Below are positions 38,523 to 48,249 of a stretch of DNA of 64,000 nucleotides, piece by piece. Location: contig NZ_ANBM01000010.1 in assembly GCF_002100115.1 (NCBI RefSeq), positions 16,783 through 80,782 on the forward strand. Direction: 5' to 3'. Positions within the stretch are counted from its first letter, which is position 1; every line of letters starts with the position of its first letter. The stretch is from Anaerovibrio sp. JC8. GTDB taxonomy: Bacteria > Bacillota > Negativicutes > Selenomonadales > Selenomonadaceae. A program made the translations under genes and the position numbers. The notes under the pieces were generated by a model. The model was not told the origin of the DNA, ran no database searches, and was given only the letters and a program-made list of their open reading frames with translations.

Positions 38523-39676
38523 TTTTTCATTCCTCGAGCTGATATTTCAATTTTTACACCATTCTGTTTTCTAATAAACTGATCTGTATTTTTAATAACA
38601 TAATCCCTGTTATTCCCCATACTTCTTAGGCAAACAGTATAATCTCTCTCACGCATCATGAGATAATATGCTCTCAAATATGAAGCGAAATTTGTTGGTG
38701 ACATATCCACCCGTGAAAATCTGGCTGCATTTGATACCGCTAAAATCAAACCGTTTTCCACTTTATTATTTGAAATAACGTTTAAAATGTTCGAAAAAAT
38801 CATAGATGCATCACTCTGATTATATCCTGGTGGAAGATATACAACGAGCTTAGTGAGCAGACCATTTTTATTTGTATAGATACCTACACCGGAATCCTTA
38901 TCACTAAAGCCTGCCTTGTACCAATATGTATCATGTTCGTTGCTTATGCCCGCTTCTGGTGCAGAAAGTTGAAACTTTGAATTAGCTCCTATAGAAGAAT
39001 TATATTTTTCTATGAACTCCGTTGCTGACAGTTCATCGTTTATTTGGACCTCATCCTTACTTATTTGACTGTATTTAATAATTGAATCCTTGGTCTCATT
39101 AGTATTTAAAACGAAGAAATAGGTAAATGCCAAAATACCAGCTATTGCAACATATGATGCTAAGGTGGCTTTTTTCTTTATCCTCTCCCATTTGCTGACA
39201 TAAATTACCCGCTTTTTGTCAACTTTGTAATTTTTTTCGTTACAATAATCATGGATTATGGATAAGCATTCTTCGGGGGTCTTATCTACTAAATTTGACA
39301 ATGTCTTTGAATATTGTTCTGATGAATCAAAGGTTATAACCCCTATACGCTCATGATCCTTATCTATTTCCCCAAACAATCTTAACCGGAATTTTTTATT
39401 CAGATACGAATCATAAGCCGCCTTGCTGGCATCATCATTGAATATAATACGTATTTTATTTACAGCTTTGTTGATGTCATTTCTGGCGCCTTTATATTTG
39501 TTCTTCAAATCCGTTGCCTTTTGTTTTAATACTTCAGGACTATCACTTGGATTACCGCCAATTACATCGTAAGCATTTTTCTTCCCCAGAACTTGTAATA
39601 TATCCACAAAGGTATCAACTTCATAATTATTGCGCTCATCAATAGTGAGAGGTTGCCAGTATTTATCATTATCCAT
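38519..39676 (-). CDS. Membrane protein with J-like N-terminal region, Hsp70 operon
   Basis: The 385-aa protein: an N-terminal helical J-like region (FVDILQVLGKKNAYDVIGGNPSDSPEVLKQKATDLKNKYK split by turns, then AAYDSYLNKKF), a membrane segment near 168-188 (LASYVAIAGILAFTYFFV), and an outer domain (SATEFIEKYNSSIG, WYKAGFSDKDSGVGIY, RDYVIKN). It ends with the same RDYVLK/RDYVIK theme as 37338, so the two are distant paralogues. GGAG precedes ATG 39676. Likely partners in one membrane-bound chaperone system. Confidence 0.6.
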   Translation of the reverse strand: MDNDKYWQPLTIDERNNYEVDTFVDILQVLGKKNAYDVIGGNPSDSPEVLKQKATDLKNKYKGARNDINKAVNKIRIIFNDDASKAAYDSYLNKKFRLRLFGEIDKDHERIGVITFDSSEQYSKTLSNLVDKTPEECLSIIHDYCNEKNYKVDKKRVIYVSKWERIKKKATLASYVAIAGILAFTYFFVLNTNETKDSIIKYSQISKDEVQINDELSATEFIEKYNSSIGANSKFQLSAPEAGISNEHDTYWYKAGFSDKDSGVGIYTNKNGLLTKLVVYLPPGYNQSDASMIFSNILNVISNNKVENGLILAVSNAARFSRVDMSPTNFASYLRAYYLMMRERDYTVCLRSMGNNRDYVIKNTDQFIRKQNGVKIEISARGMKK

Positions 39677-39743
39677 AATCTCAAATCTCCGTAAACATAT
39701 GCGAGCAGAGAGCAAAATACCCTCCGCCCGCACCAATATTATT

Positions 39744-41399
39744 TTACCTTACAGCAATGGCAGTTGTTTTTTCTTTTAGTGACATTAACGCTGTACTAGA
39801 CATGCCTGTATTATGTGAAGTCTGCATATCTGCATCAACATAGTTATTAGATGAGATATCCTTTCCGTGAACATGAAGAATTCCTTCTTTGTTCAGTGTA
39901 AAAGTTACATCCAGCTGGGAACCTTTAGGCAGATTTGGTCCCATTTTTAACGAACATTTCCCCAGTACAGGTACTATTCCAAGATCATAAACTTCATCAA
40001 GTATATCACTTTCACAAACCTGTAATTCAACAGTAGTCTGATTATCGTGTCTAGTATAAAACGGCTTGGTAACTGATACGGAGCCATAAGGCATTGATTG
40101 ATTTTTTATGATCAAATTCTCACATTTTTCAACATCGTTAATATATGTAATCAAGGCATAACTCTTAGTTGTCGCCATTGTTATCATTTCAGTTATTTTA
40201 TGTGATGATACACCTGTAATGCTGGAAGAACTTACTGCAGCTTCTTCCTCGTAAAGAACGGCTTCCTGCTGTTCTGCTACAGTAAGAGCCATATTTTTCT
40301 CTTTCCTTTCTTTCCATTCTTCAACCTTATTTTCATATACACTTAAAGCATATATTGCTGCTCCCTTGGCCACAGCCTCATCAGGCTCATTGAATTTAGG
40401 TTCAATATGGAAATTATTAACCAGCATCTCTCTGACCTGTGGCATTCTGGTAGAACCGCCAACCAACAGGATTTCATCAATATCATAACCTTTTTCTTTA
40501 GCCTCGCTGATTATTTGCTTAGTAACATCAAGTGTAGTCTCCAACAAATCAGCTGTCATTTTTTCAAAATCTTCTCTGGTAACAGTAATACGGGCTTTAC
40601 CAGCATCCAGCTTTAAATTAATATCCTTGGACTCACGCTGAGAAAGTGCTTTTTTTACCTCCTCCGCCTTAGCAGCAAAAGCCTGGCAATCATCCTCATT
40701 AAAATCTCCAGTAAAACCAGTTGCAGAGTAAAATTGATTTTTCATGTTGTTGACCAAACATTTATCCCAATCATAACCTCCAAGTAACCGCTCGCCACCA
40801 GAGCATACTACCTTAATATCACCAGCGTCATCTATTCTTAATACAGTAACATCAAATGTACCGCCGCCCAAGTCATAAACCAAAACAGTTTTTCCTTTGG
40901 ATGATTTAGTGATTCCATAATATAAAGCCGCAGCCGTAGGCTCACCTATTAATTCCAATACATTGAGCCCAGCCAGGATACCAGCATTTTTAGTGGCCTC
41001 ACGTTCTTCCGTACCAAAATAAGCCGGACATGTGATAACTACATCCTTAACAGGGGAACCAATAGATTTTTCTGCGTCAGAAGCAATTTTTTTCAAAATA
41101 TACGAAGAAATCTCTTCCGGGCTCTTTTCTTCTCCATGAATTAATTTGTCAATTTTATTACTACTACCAATAAGACGCTTTACGAAGTCCACAGTCTTAT
41201 CAGGGGACAGCTCTATTTCATCTTTCGCAGCCTGTCCAACAATTACCTCATCCTTACTAGGAAAGAATACCACTGATGGTGTAGTATTAGTGCCTTCAAG
41301 ATTCTCAATAACCTGGGCAATGCCATTGTCATCAACATAAGCAATACATGAATATGTTGTACCTAAATCAATTCCATAAATATACTTTTTCTCGCTCAT
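39744..41399 (-). CDS. Accessory Hsp70 (DnaK-like) chaperone
   Basis: The 551-aa Hsp70 has all ATPase signatures: GIDLGTTYSCIAY (residues 9-21), VVITCPAYFG, LIGEPTAAALYYG, VYDLGGGTFDVTVL and ILLVGGSTRMPQVRE. After residue 390 the substrate-binding domain is short and diverged (ending at 551 instead of about 610, no alpha-helical lid or C-terminal EEVD-like tail). It is therefore not the housekeeping DnaK. Its ATG overlaps the GrpE-like gene region closely (stop at 41410). It likely works with the two membrane J-like proteins. Confidence 0.9.
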   Translation of the reverse strand: MSEKKYIYGIDLGTTYSCIAYVDDNGIAQVIENLEGTNTTPSVVFFPSKDEVIVGQAAKDEIELSPDKTVDFVKRLIGSSNKIDKLIHGEEKSPEEISSYILKKIASDAEKSIGSPVKDVVITCPAYFGTEEREATKNAGILAGLNVLELIGEPTAAALYYGITKSSKGKTVLVYDLGGGTFDVTVLRIDDAGDIKVVCSGGERLLGGYDWDKCLVNNMKNQFYSATGFTGDFNEDDCQAFAAKAEEVKKALSQRESKDINLKLDAGKARITVTREDFEKMTADLLETTLDVTKQIISEAKEKGYDIDEILLVGGSTRMPQVREMLVNNFHIEPKFNEPDEAVAKGAAIYALSVYENKVEEWKERKEKNMALTVAEQQEAVLYEEEAAVSSSSITGVSSHKITEMITMATTKSYALITYINDVEKCENLIIKNQSMPYGSVSVTKPFYTRHDNQTTVELQVCESDILDEVYDLGIVPVLGKCSLKMGPNLPKGSQLDVTFTLNKEGILHVHGKDISSNNYVDADMQTSHNTGMSSTALMSLKEKTTAIAVR

Positions 41400-41409
41400 C
41401 GTTTGTCCC

Positions 41410-42048
41410 TCACTCTTCTTCATAAATATAACGTTTAACCCATTCAGGATATACTATCTTACCTTCATAGGAATAACCATACGATAATGATTCAGCCACT
41501 TTGCCATGCAGTTCTTTATCATGGGTTTTTTCCATAATTTTTTTTGCACGCTGACGACCAGAAACAAATTCATCACCTTTATTGCTACGATACATTTCTA
41601 CACCCATCTTATCCAGCATATCAAATATATCTTCCTCGGCATATGCGATAACCTGATTTTGGCTTATAAAGGCCTGGTCATTGCTGTTGGCATCCTGACA
41701 GTCATTTAATATGTCTTCACGAAGCTGAATCATATCAACTATAAACGGTCGTATCATGTTGAATAACAAGCCCTTCTTGTAGGACTGCAACTCATCATTC
41801 ATATTTTTTCTTGAGGTTTCCTCAAACTCTGTATATCTAATCCTTTCATTAAACAACTCCGTCAATTTATTAATCTGCTCATTCATATTTTTCATCTGAG
41901 CAGCCAGTGATGCTACTTCATCCCGTAACAACCGATTTTCAGCTTGTAACTGAGAAACCATATTCAAATCCGGTTTTTCATTATCCTGTTTTAAAATGGT
42001 ATCTTCACTCAACCCGTCATTTCGCTCTTGTTCTTCCTGAACCTCCAT
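41410..42048 (-). CDS. GrpE-like nucleotide exchange factor
   Basis: The 212-aa protein has an acidic N-terminus, a long coiled coil (about 30-80, LQAENRLLRDEVASLAAQMKNM in part) and a GrpE-like head (FNMIRPFIVDMIQLREDI, DMLDKMGVEMYRS, GRQRAKKI). GrpE releases ADP from Hsp70. It is the first gene of the operon and is followed directly by the Hsp70. The head domain is diverged from housekeeping GrpE. Confidence 0.75.
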   Translation of the reverse strand: MEVQEEQERNDGLSEDTILKQDNEKPDLNMVSQLQAENRLLRDEVASLAAQMKNMNEQINKLTELFNERIRYTEFEETSRKNMNDELQSYKKGLLFNMIRPFIVDMIQLREDILNDCQDANSNDQAFISQNQVIAYAEEDIFDMLDKMGVEMYRSNKGDEFVSGRQRAKKIMEKTHDKELHGKVAESLSYGYSYEGKIVYPEWVKRYIYEEE

Positions 42049-42212
42049 ATCCTGCCCCCCTGTTCTTATTATTAAATTAGCAATAACACATCCTCAACAT
42101 ATTGCTATACTTACCAACATTTTATAAAATCATATTACAAAACAATACGCTCGTAAATATATATTCACAACATTTATTGACTATCATTTTTTCATTGAAG
42201 GGATGCGTACTT

Positions 42213-42911
42213 ATGAAACAAAAGTATTTATCTATCGCGCTGTTAGCCACTCTATTGATAACGTTTTTTTCATCGACCTGCGTCGCTGCAAAGAAAGAAA
42301 TTGATCCAGCCACAGATCCGGATTTAATATCCATACGAGAAATAACGCAATACATCGATTCTATTTATACACTTCACTATGGTATGCCTGAAGAAGAATT
42401 TCTGGCAAACTTTACCAATGCTCCAGGATGGTATGATTACAGCACGGGAAAACCAGTTGATAGCTCTATAGCCTCGCGTTTAGTCTTTGATAACATGCCA
42501 TCAGTCAGTTATTTGATTTCCAGAAAAAGAGACCGTGTATATGAAGATTTGAATATAGGATTTAATAACAACATTTTAGAAATACCACAAATCGCCCTGA
42601 CAACAAATGATTCGACAATTTATACAAAATCTCTCAAATATGCCGTTAATTCCTATACTTCACGTCTTGGAAATCCTGAACTAAAGTATTTAAAAACCCG
42701 TGGAGACGATATCCCTGTATATACATATAAATGGTATACTGAGAAGCAATTATTATATATGATTGCAACAAATGCTCCACAAAATATCAGCGGTTCAACT
42801 CACAATTGCCAATATACCATTACCATACAAATTATTGACAGAGAAAACCCAAATTGGGAACTCTATGAAACTCTCGATAAAAACGCAAACTATTATCGAC
42901 ATATACGATAG
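42213..42911 (+). CDS. Exported hypothetical protein
   Basis: The 232-aa protein has a signal peptide (MKQKYLSIALLATLLITFFSSTCVAA). The mature part has IREITQYIDSIYTLHYGMPEEEFLANF and a KYAVNSYTSRLGNPELKYL repeat-like segment, the same hydrophobic-G-x-P theme as 7521, and ends with an IQIID strand. GAAGGG precedes ATG 42213. No family recognised. Confidence 0.65.
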   Translation: MKQKYLSIALLATLLITFFSSTCVAAKKEIDPATDPDLISIREITQYIDSIYTLHYGMPEEEFLANFTNAPGWYDYSTGKPVDSSIASRLVFDNMPSVSYLISRKRDRVYEDLNIGFNNNILEIPQIALTTNDSTIYTKSLKYAVNSYTSRLGNPELKYLKTRGDDIPVYTYKWYTEKQLLYMIATNAPQNISGSTHNCQYTITIQIIDRENPNWELYETLDKNANYYRHIR

Positions 42912-42953
42912 CCAGCTTATCACTGGATACATGATTCGTCATGGTCCAGTGAT

Positions 42954-43332
42954 TTATTTTTTCCCGTCAATTCTGTCCATTTCATCCCATAATGCTTTCA
43001 AATCGTGAGTTTCAAGTCTTCGGCTATTAAATATTTCAAGGCATGAAGCAATCCAAAGGTTATCAGTAATCAGACCATCAATGACCTTTTTCAATTCTCC
43101 ATCAGTTGTAATTTTTTTCTGATACATAACTGCCAAAATCCTTGCTGTAGTAAAAACCATAATCCTTCATATAGTCAGCAATTATATTGTCTGCTTCCTC
43201 TACAGAAGTACCAGAATTGGCATCTTTCAGCTTTTCAGCATCAAATTTCCACTCAATGCTCATCTGAGCAACAAAATTTTTTTGATATCTTTCATATGCC
43301 TCAGCGTATTTCTCATCTGTCACATCACGCAT
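42954..43332 (-). pseudogene. Frameshifted copy of the 32863 protein
   Basis: The copy reads MRDVTDEKYAEAYERYQKNF onward in one frame to VSEK, then continues as KITTDGELKKVI in another frame to GKK. One extra T in a T run (about 43113) breaks the frame compared with 32863. The rest is nearly identical, so the break is recent. Confidence 0.85.
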
Positions 43333-43448
43333 TTTATGCCTCCACAATAATGTAATATAAAATGACTCTATCCTTTTGAAATTCTCCTAACGTGTCCTCA
43401 TTTCCTGCATTTTGCCTCAATATTAAATTTTGAAATTTAATACTCAAT

Positions 43449-43970
43449 TTACTGAGTTTTAAGGCCAAAAAACTCAATTATCTGCTCCACTGACACGGGA
43501 TAAAATCCATTGGCATCCACTCCCACATCATATCTGAGGATGCCTTCCTTGCGATTCTCCAGATTATATGATTCATCATTGTGCATGTGCCCATGGAGCA
43601 TAATGCTGCCATAATGACTCTTGGGCCAGGACAGCATCGGGTAATGCATCAATGAAATGGACTGCCCTTTATATACAATGGTCATGAAATCCCTTATTTC
43701 CTCAAAAAGCGAAGGGTCGTATTTCTTGTCATGGTTTCCCTTTAAAAGGTACTTCTTGCCATTGAGCTTGGATATAAGTTCATTGGTCTCCTCCGCCTTT
43801 ATACGGTGGGCAATGTCTCCCAGAATATAGACTGTATCATTTTTGTGTACCACTGCGTTGTAGTTCGCTATGATGGTACGGTTCATTTCATTTTCATCTG
43901 CAAAGGGCCTGTTCTGCATATATATTACAGCCCTGTGCCCAAGATGCAGGTCACTGGTAAAATATATCAT
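43449..43970 (-). CDS. Calcineurin-like metallophosphoesterase (short form)
   Basis: The 173-aa protein has TSDLHLGH (4-11), LGDIAHR (about 49), KGNHDKKY (about 77), MHYPML and LHGHMHND (about 126-131), a complete single-domain metallophosphoesterase of the YfcE-like type. Substrate unknown. It is 2 bp behind the coupling ATPase gene and shares its operon. GAGGAC precedes the ATG. Confidence 0.9.
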   Translation of the reverse strand: MIYFTSDLHLGHRAVIYMQNRPFADENEMNRTIIANYNAVVHKNDTVYILGDIAHRIKAEETNELISKLNGKKYLLKGNHDKKYDPSLFEEIRDFMTIVYKGQSISLMHYPMLSWPKSHYGSIMLHGHMHNDESYNLENRKEGILRYDVGVDANGFYPVSVEQIIEFFGLKTQ

Positions 43971-43971
43971 T

Positions 43972-45339
43972 CTAACACGTCCTCATTTCCTTCATACTCA
44001 GTTTCTTTTCCTTCAAATCCCTATTAATATCATACCGCTTGGTTACCACTGGCTTCTGGCCACGGCGGAAGAAGTATTCCTGTCCAATAGGCATATTCAG
44101 CACATCATTCATTGGGCAGTTCAGGCGTTTGCTCACATTAGTGGCAGTGTCCACATCCATTCCCCCAAGGTAAATATATGTATCGCAGTTATTGATGATG
44201 GTGGTTGCATTCTCCTTGCCGTACATGGCGGAAAGCTGGGTTTCAGACTGAACAAGCATGGTGGCAGATATGCCCTTTTCTCTGAAGATGGAAATCAGTT
44301 CATGGAAGTCCTGCACCTTACAGCCCGTGGCAAAATCATCACAGAGGACCTGGACTGGGTGTGGTAATACGCCATCTGCTCCCCCCTCCCCCAATTCAAA
44401 AAGGCGCTTGAAAAGCTGCTGGTACAATATGGAACAGAAGCGGTGCTGGGCCGTATTCACTGGTGATATATAAATAAATATCACAGTCTTCGGCTTAAGC
44501 AGTTCTCTGGCATCCACCTGAGGGAGATTCCCCTTAAACAGACATCTGATTTCATCGGTAAACATGGTATTTATTGGTATCATTGTGCTGGTGGCTACAC
44601 TTGCGCCGGTAACTTCTCCCAAGCCCAGAAAACGCTTCCATATTTCGTAGATATCCTTGTCGAATTTATACCATTTGCGCATTTCATAATGAAGAGGGTG
44701 TTCCCTTTTCATATCCCTTTCACGTTCCAATATGCTATTCTTTGTTGTTCCATCTCTACATGTGTATTTCCCTTCTCTGAAGTCCTTCAGTGTAGGAGGG
44801 AGCGTTTCAAAATCACTGTCATCTTTATACATCAAACGGTCCAGCAAATACAATGCCTCTTTCATGGAACGCCCCTTGCTATAATGGCCTTCATAAACGT
44901 AACGCAAAACCAAATAAGTAAGGCTTTCCGCACTCTGCAACCAGAAAGGATCTTTGGGTAAATCATTTTTTGAAATTTCACTATAAGCAATTGTGTGGGC
45001 CAGATTCCGCACATCCGTAAGAGAATTGCACTGGAGCAACGGATCATAGCCGTAAGGGCTTCGGGTTGGGTCATTAAGGTCCACAAAAAGTATATTGTAT
45101 CCCTTTTCCTCCAACAGCTTCTTGGTCTTGTCGTAAATACCACGCTTGGTGTGAACCACCACCGCATTGGAGTTTTCGAGATTGCAAATCATAGGCAGCA
45201 GAACACTGACGGTCTTACCGGAGCCGGAGCCCCCTACCACCATGATGTTATTGTTAAGTCCCGTCTTGGTGCAGTCCGTGGAAATATGGCACCGCTTATC
45301 CTCCCCCAGAGGGAATATTTCATTTATATTCTTATCCAT
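43972..45339 (-). CDS. VirD4/TraG-type coupling ATPase
   Basis: The 455-aa protein has Walker A GGSGSGKT (36-43), Walker B VLCDDFA (about 345), the LVQSETQLSAMYG helical motif and a C-terminal GQEYFFRRGQKP. These mark type IV coupling proteins that bring DNA to a conjugation channel. It lacks the N-terminal membrane helices of classical VirD4. No relaxase or channel genes are in the window, so it is an orphan; it may hitch-hike on another conjugation system. Co-encoded with ClpP-like and phosphoesterase genes. Confidence 0.88.
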   Translation of the reverse strand: MDKNINEIFPLGEDKRCHISTDCTKTGLNNNIMVVGGSGSGKTVSVLLPMICNLENSNAVVVHTKRGIYDKTKKLLEEKGYNILFVDLNDPTRSPYGYDPLLQCNSLTDVRNLAHTIAYSEISKNDLPKDPFWLQSAESLTYLVLRYVYEGHYSKGRSMKEALYLLDRLMYKDDSDFETLPPTLKDFREGKYTCRDGTTKNSILERERDMKREHPLHYEMRKWYKFDKDIYEIWKRFLGLGEVTGASVATSTMIPINTMFTDEIRCLFKGNLPQVDARELLKPKTVIFIYISPVNTAQHRFCSILYQQLFKRLFELGEGGADGVLPHPVQVLCDDFATGCKVQDFHELISIFREKGISATMLVQSETQLSAMYGKENATTIINNCDTYIYLGGMDVDTATNVSKRLNCPMNDVLNMPIGQEYFFRRGQKPVVTKRYDINRDLKEKKLSMKEMRTC

Positions 45340-45342
45340 AAT

Positions 45343-45930
45343 TCACGCCTCCATCATCTCAGCAAATCCCATCACTTTATCTGCAAGGCCAAATTTTACC
45401 GCTTCCTCCCCTTTAAAATAGGCATCATTCAGGGTAATTCTCCGCAGCTTGCGCTTGGTCTGGCCCGTGTGCTTTGAAAGGATATCCACCATTTCTTCCT
45501 TGGTTTTCTTCAAATCCTCCGCAATGGTCTGAACAGAGGAAGTCTTTCCCCCAGCCCCGTAAGGAATCAATGGCTCATGAATCATGACCTTGCTGTGGGG
45601 CAGAAGATAACGGCCATGGCCACCACAGCAGAAAAGCACCGCCGCCATGCTGTAGGCCCTACCCAGACAATAGGTTTTTATGGGCATTGGGGCACTCTGG
45701 ATAATGTCATATATCACCATACCAGCGTCAATACTGCCGCCCCCAGAGTTAATAAAAATCTTCACTGGTTCAGTGGCGTCTTCCTTAGTCAGCTGGCTCA
45801 GCTCCTTGGAAACCTTCACCGCCATTGCATCATTGATTTCGCCCTCTATATAAATCATTCTCTTGCTGCGGAGCATGCCATCAACTGTAAGCTCTTGGTA
45901 GCCGCTGTTGCTATATATTACTGTGTTCAT
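45343..45930 (-). CDS. ClpP-like serine protease
   Basis: The 195-aa protein has the ClpP/crotonase fold with catalytic Ser94 (GRAYSMAAVL), His118 (SKVMIHEP) and a likely Asp further on; INSGGGSIDAGMVIYD is the substrate-cleft motif. Such short ClpP paralogues in mobile DNA are often phage-type prohead or regulatory proteases; here it neighbours a coupling ATPase. GGGGAG lies 9 bp before ATG 45930. Partner unfoldase unknown. Confidence 0.9.
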   Translation of the reverse strand: MNTVIYSNSGYQELTVDGMLRSKRMIYIEGEINDAMAVKVSKELSQLTKEDATEPVKIFINSGGGSIDAGMVIYDIIQSAPMPIKTYCLGRAYSMAAVLFCCGGHGRYLLPHSKVMIHEPLIPYGAGGKTSSVQTIAEDLKKTKEEMVDILSKHTGQTKRKLRRITLNDAYFKGEEAVKFGLADKVMGFAEMMEA

Positions 45931-45951
45931 TGTTGTCATCTCCCCGTTGTA

Positions 45952-47055
45952 TTAATCACGTAACAGATATTTTACTCTTTTATTATCTTTCAACGGCACA
46001 TTCTTAGGCTGTATTTTAGCCAGCCCATTAAAGAAAAATAAAGTGCTAAAATTAACCCTTGGCAGGGAAGTATTCTCCAGCCATTTTTGATTATCTTCTG
46101 AAAGCTCCCAATAAGTGTACAGTCCTATTTTTATGTATTTATCTATTTCCTTGTCCAGGGGTTCTCTACCAAAAATTTTTGAACGACCTTCCCAATCCTC
46201 TGGAGGTAACCCAATTTCGTCAAATGGGTGACTGTAACCGTTATCTTTATTTAACCAATAATTTTCCTCCATATCATATCCAAATATAAATGCATGTGCT
46301 TGTGCCATGTACCAATGTAAATTGCCATATAGGTTGTGCACAAATTCATCTGTATGAAGTCCGAAAAAATATAAATTGTATATTATAAAAGCCAGATCAT
46401 TATTTCTATAGGGCTCGCCCTTGAACTGCCAGAACAGCAAATCTTTAATCACATTAATATCATAGCCAAGATGTTGACACAGTACTTCAATTTCAAAGTT
46501 TGAGGTTTCATTCTCCCCCGCCAGCTCGGCACGTTTACTATCGATTTCTTCGCGTATCTGTTCTTTCAGCGTTTCCCGAAAATTATAGTCAGCCTTCTCT
46601 ATCAGGTGTTCATAATGGCTGTATGGAATTTCTATATCGCCGCGGGGCGTTTTTATAACACAATCTACATCCTTATCAATATTAGTTTCTAATATTTCAT
46701 TTGGATGGATACTGTCTTTTATATAATCCCGTACATATCCCAAATAATCATCTGTTGCAGAATTATGGCCATTTAGCAAATAATCTATACTGGTATCCAA
46801 CAGTGAAGCAATACGCTTTAAAGTTAAAATAGACCGAGGCCACCTTTTCCCCTGCTCATATTGGCTATAGCTAGACAAAGGCATGGGAAGCAACTTGGCA
46901 AATTCCTCCTGAGTTCTAAATTTTTCCTTACGTTTTTTCTGAAGATGTTCACCAAATTTTAACAAAGCACTTTCTTTTCCTTCTATTTCATCTCTTTCGT
47001 CCATTTCGTCCATTTCGTCCATTTCTTCTTCATATCTTTCTTCTTTTTTTGCCAT
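45952..47055 (-). CDS. Large XRE-family regulator with unknown C-terminal domain
   Basis: The 367-aa protein starts with an acidic 9-bp-repeat-encoded stretch (EMDEMDEMDERDE), then a Cro/CI HTH (about 35-90: FAKLLPMPLSSYSQYEQGKRWP) and a long C-terminal domain starting DDYLGYVRDYIKD, sharing its plan with 29997. AAGGAG precedes ATG 47055. It may control the ClpP/coupling ATPase operon that follows. Confidence 0.75.
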   Translation of the reverse strand: MAKKEERYEEEMDEMDEMDERDEIEGKESALLKFGEHLQKKRKEKFRTQEEFAKLLPMPLSSYSQYEQGKRWPRSILTLKRIASLLDTSIDYLLNGHNSATDDYLGYVRDYIKDSIHPNEILETNIDKDVDCVIKTPRGDIEIPYSHYEHLIEKADYNFRETLKEQIREEIDSKRAELAGENETSNFEIEVLCQHLGYDINVIKDLLFWQFKGEPYRNNDLAFIIYNLYFFGLHTDEFVHNLYGNLHWYMAQAHAFIFGYDMEENYWLNKDNGYSHPFDEIGLPPEDWEGRSKIFGREPLDKEIDKYIKIGLYTYWELSEDNQKWLENTSLPRVNFSTLFFFNGLAKIQPKNVPLKDNKRVKYLLRD

Positions 47056-47198
47056 TGCATTCACGCTCCTTTTTCTTGCTTTCAGTTTAACAAATCGTTT
47101 TTGACTGTTCAATAAACAAATTGAGTGTATAAATTACTCAATTTGAATAATGACGGAATATTAAAAAGGCATGCCAGCAACGGCACGCCAAATTCATT

Positions 47199-47444
47199 TT
47201 AAATCATATTCTTTTTTCGCAGAACTTCCACATACATTTCGTAATCAAAGCTGCTGTCCACCAGAACATCAATCGGGCAAGTGAACTGTTCCGCCAAAAG
47301 GCGAAGGTCGTCCAGCCAGGGTTCCCCAACTCCTGACTCCCAGCCTGTATAAACAGCTTCTTCAACCCCTATGCTGCATGAAATTTCTGTAACTGAAAAT
47401 CCTCTTATCAAACGCAGTCTTTTCAGATTACCACCAAATGTCAT
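47199..47444 (-). CDS. Small XRE-family HTH protein
   Basis: The 81-aa protein is almost only a Cro/CI-type HTH (GGNLKRLRLIRGFSVTEISCSIGVEEAV, then TGWESGVGEPWLDDLRLLAEQF). A strong AGGGGGAG precedes the ATG. It is likely a local regulator; target unknown. Confidence 0.8.
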   Translation of the reverse strand: MTFGGNLKRLRLIRGFSVTEISCSIGVEEAVYTGWESGVGEPWLDDLRLLAEQFTCPIDVLVDSSFDYEMYVEVLRKKNMI

Positions 47445-47683
47445 TTAAAAACTCCCCCTAATGATTAATGCGTTATAGTGTCCCAAATTTTCCCCTCCAA
47501 TAATGAGACAATGTGCCTACAACGCTTTTATTATAAGGGATACAGCCCTTTATGACAAATTGCAATTAGCTAATAATTAGCAAGCAAAACCTCTCCTTTT
47601 TGCTTCACTAATAATAGCTTTTCCAAATTGTACTAATATGTTAAGAAAAACAGCCTCTTTTTATGGCGTTTCCCCTTATTTTA

Positions 47684-48145
47684 TTAGCACTTTGCACTAT
47701 TTTTTCTTTTTTGCTCCAAAATCAGGCAGCTTTCCATATTCACCACACCGGGAAATGAATGTATTTGTGCCAATATCTCCGCCATATGGTCTGTATCCCT
47801 GCCCACAGTCTGAATTATAAAATCATATTGCCCTGCAGAACTGCCATACCATATAACATATTTGTTGGAATCAAGGTAAATACGAAAAGCATCCCACTGG
47901 TCACGCTTCTGCATCTTAATCATGGACTGCATGGTCACGGGCAGATCATCGGACAGTTTTCTCCCAGGAACCACGGTATATCCTGCAATATACCCATCCT
48001 TTTCCAGCCGCTTTATCCGCTCACTGACTGCTGGCATTGACCTTGAAACCTTGGTAGATAATTCACTTATGGTAATACGGGCATTATTCGACAGTTCATA
48101 GTAAATAATCTCATCTACCTTATCAAGTGTTGCTTTTTTATCCAT
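47684..48145 (-). CDS. Lrp/AsnC family transcriptional regulator
   Basis: The 153-aa protein has an N-terminal HTH (DEIIYYELSNNARITISELSTKVSRS, about 10-55) and a RAM ligand domain (about 70-140, QYDFIIQTVGRD, SFPGVVNMES). These regulators form octamers and sense amino acids. AGGAGG places the start at ATG 48145. Lone gene; the double-glycine peptide genes lie divergently, so they could be its targets. Confidence 0.9.
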   Translation of the reverse strand: MDKKATLDKVDEIIYYELSNNARITISELSTKVSRSMPAVSERIKRLEKDGYIAGYTVVPGRKLSDDLPVTMQSMIKMQKRDQWDAFRIYLDSNKYVIWYGSSAGQYDFIIQTVGRDTDHMAEILAQIHSFPGVVNMESCLILEQKRKNSAKC

Positions 48146-48249
48146 TTTCATCCTCCTAATTATAAAAATAGACGACTTTACTATTATAACAATTAAATAA
48201 ATTTTGTCTAGGACCTAATACTTATATTTAAAAATAATGTAATACTTTC

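Noticed and set aside
43972..45339. Complete conjugative element
   Set aside because: Only a coupling ATPase is present; no relaxase, VirB4 or channel genes were seen.
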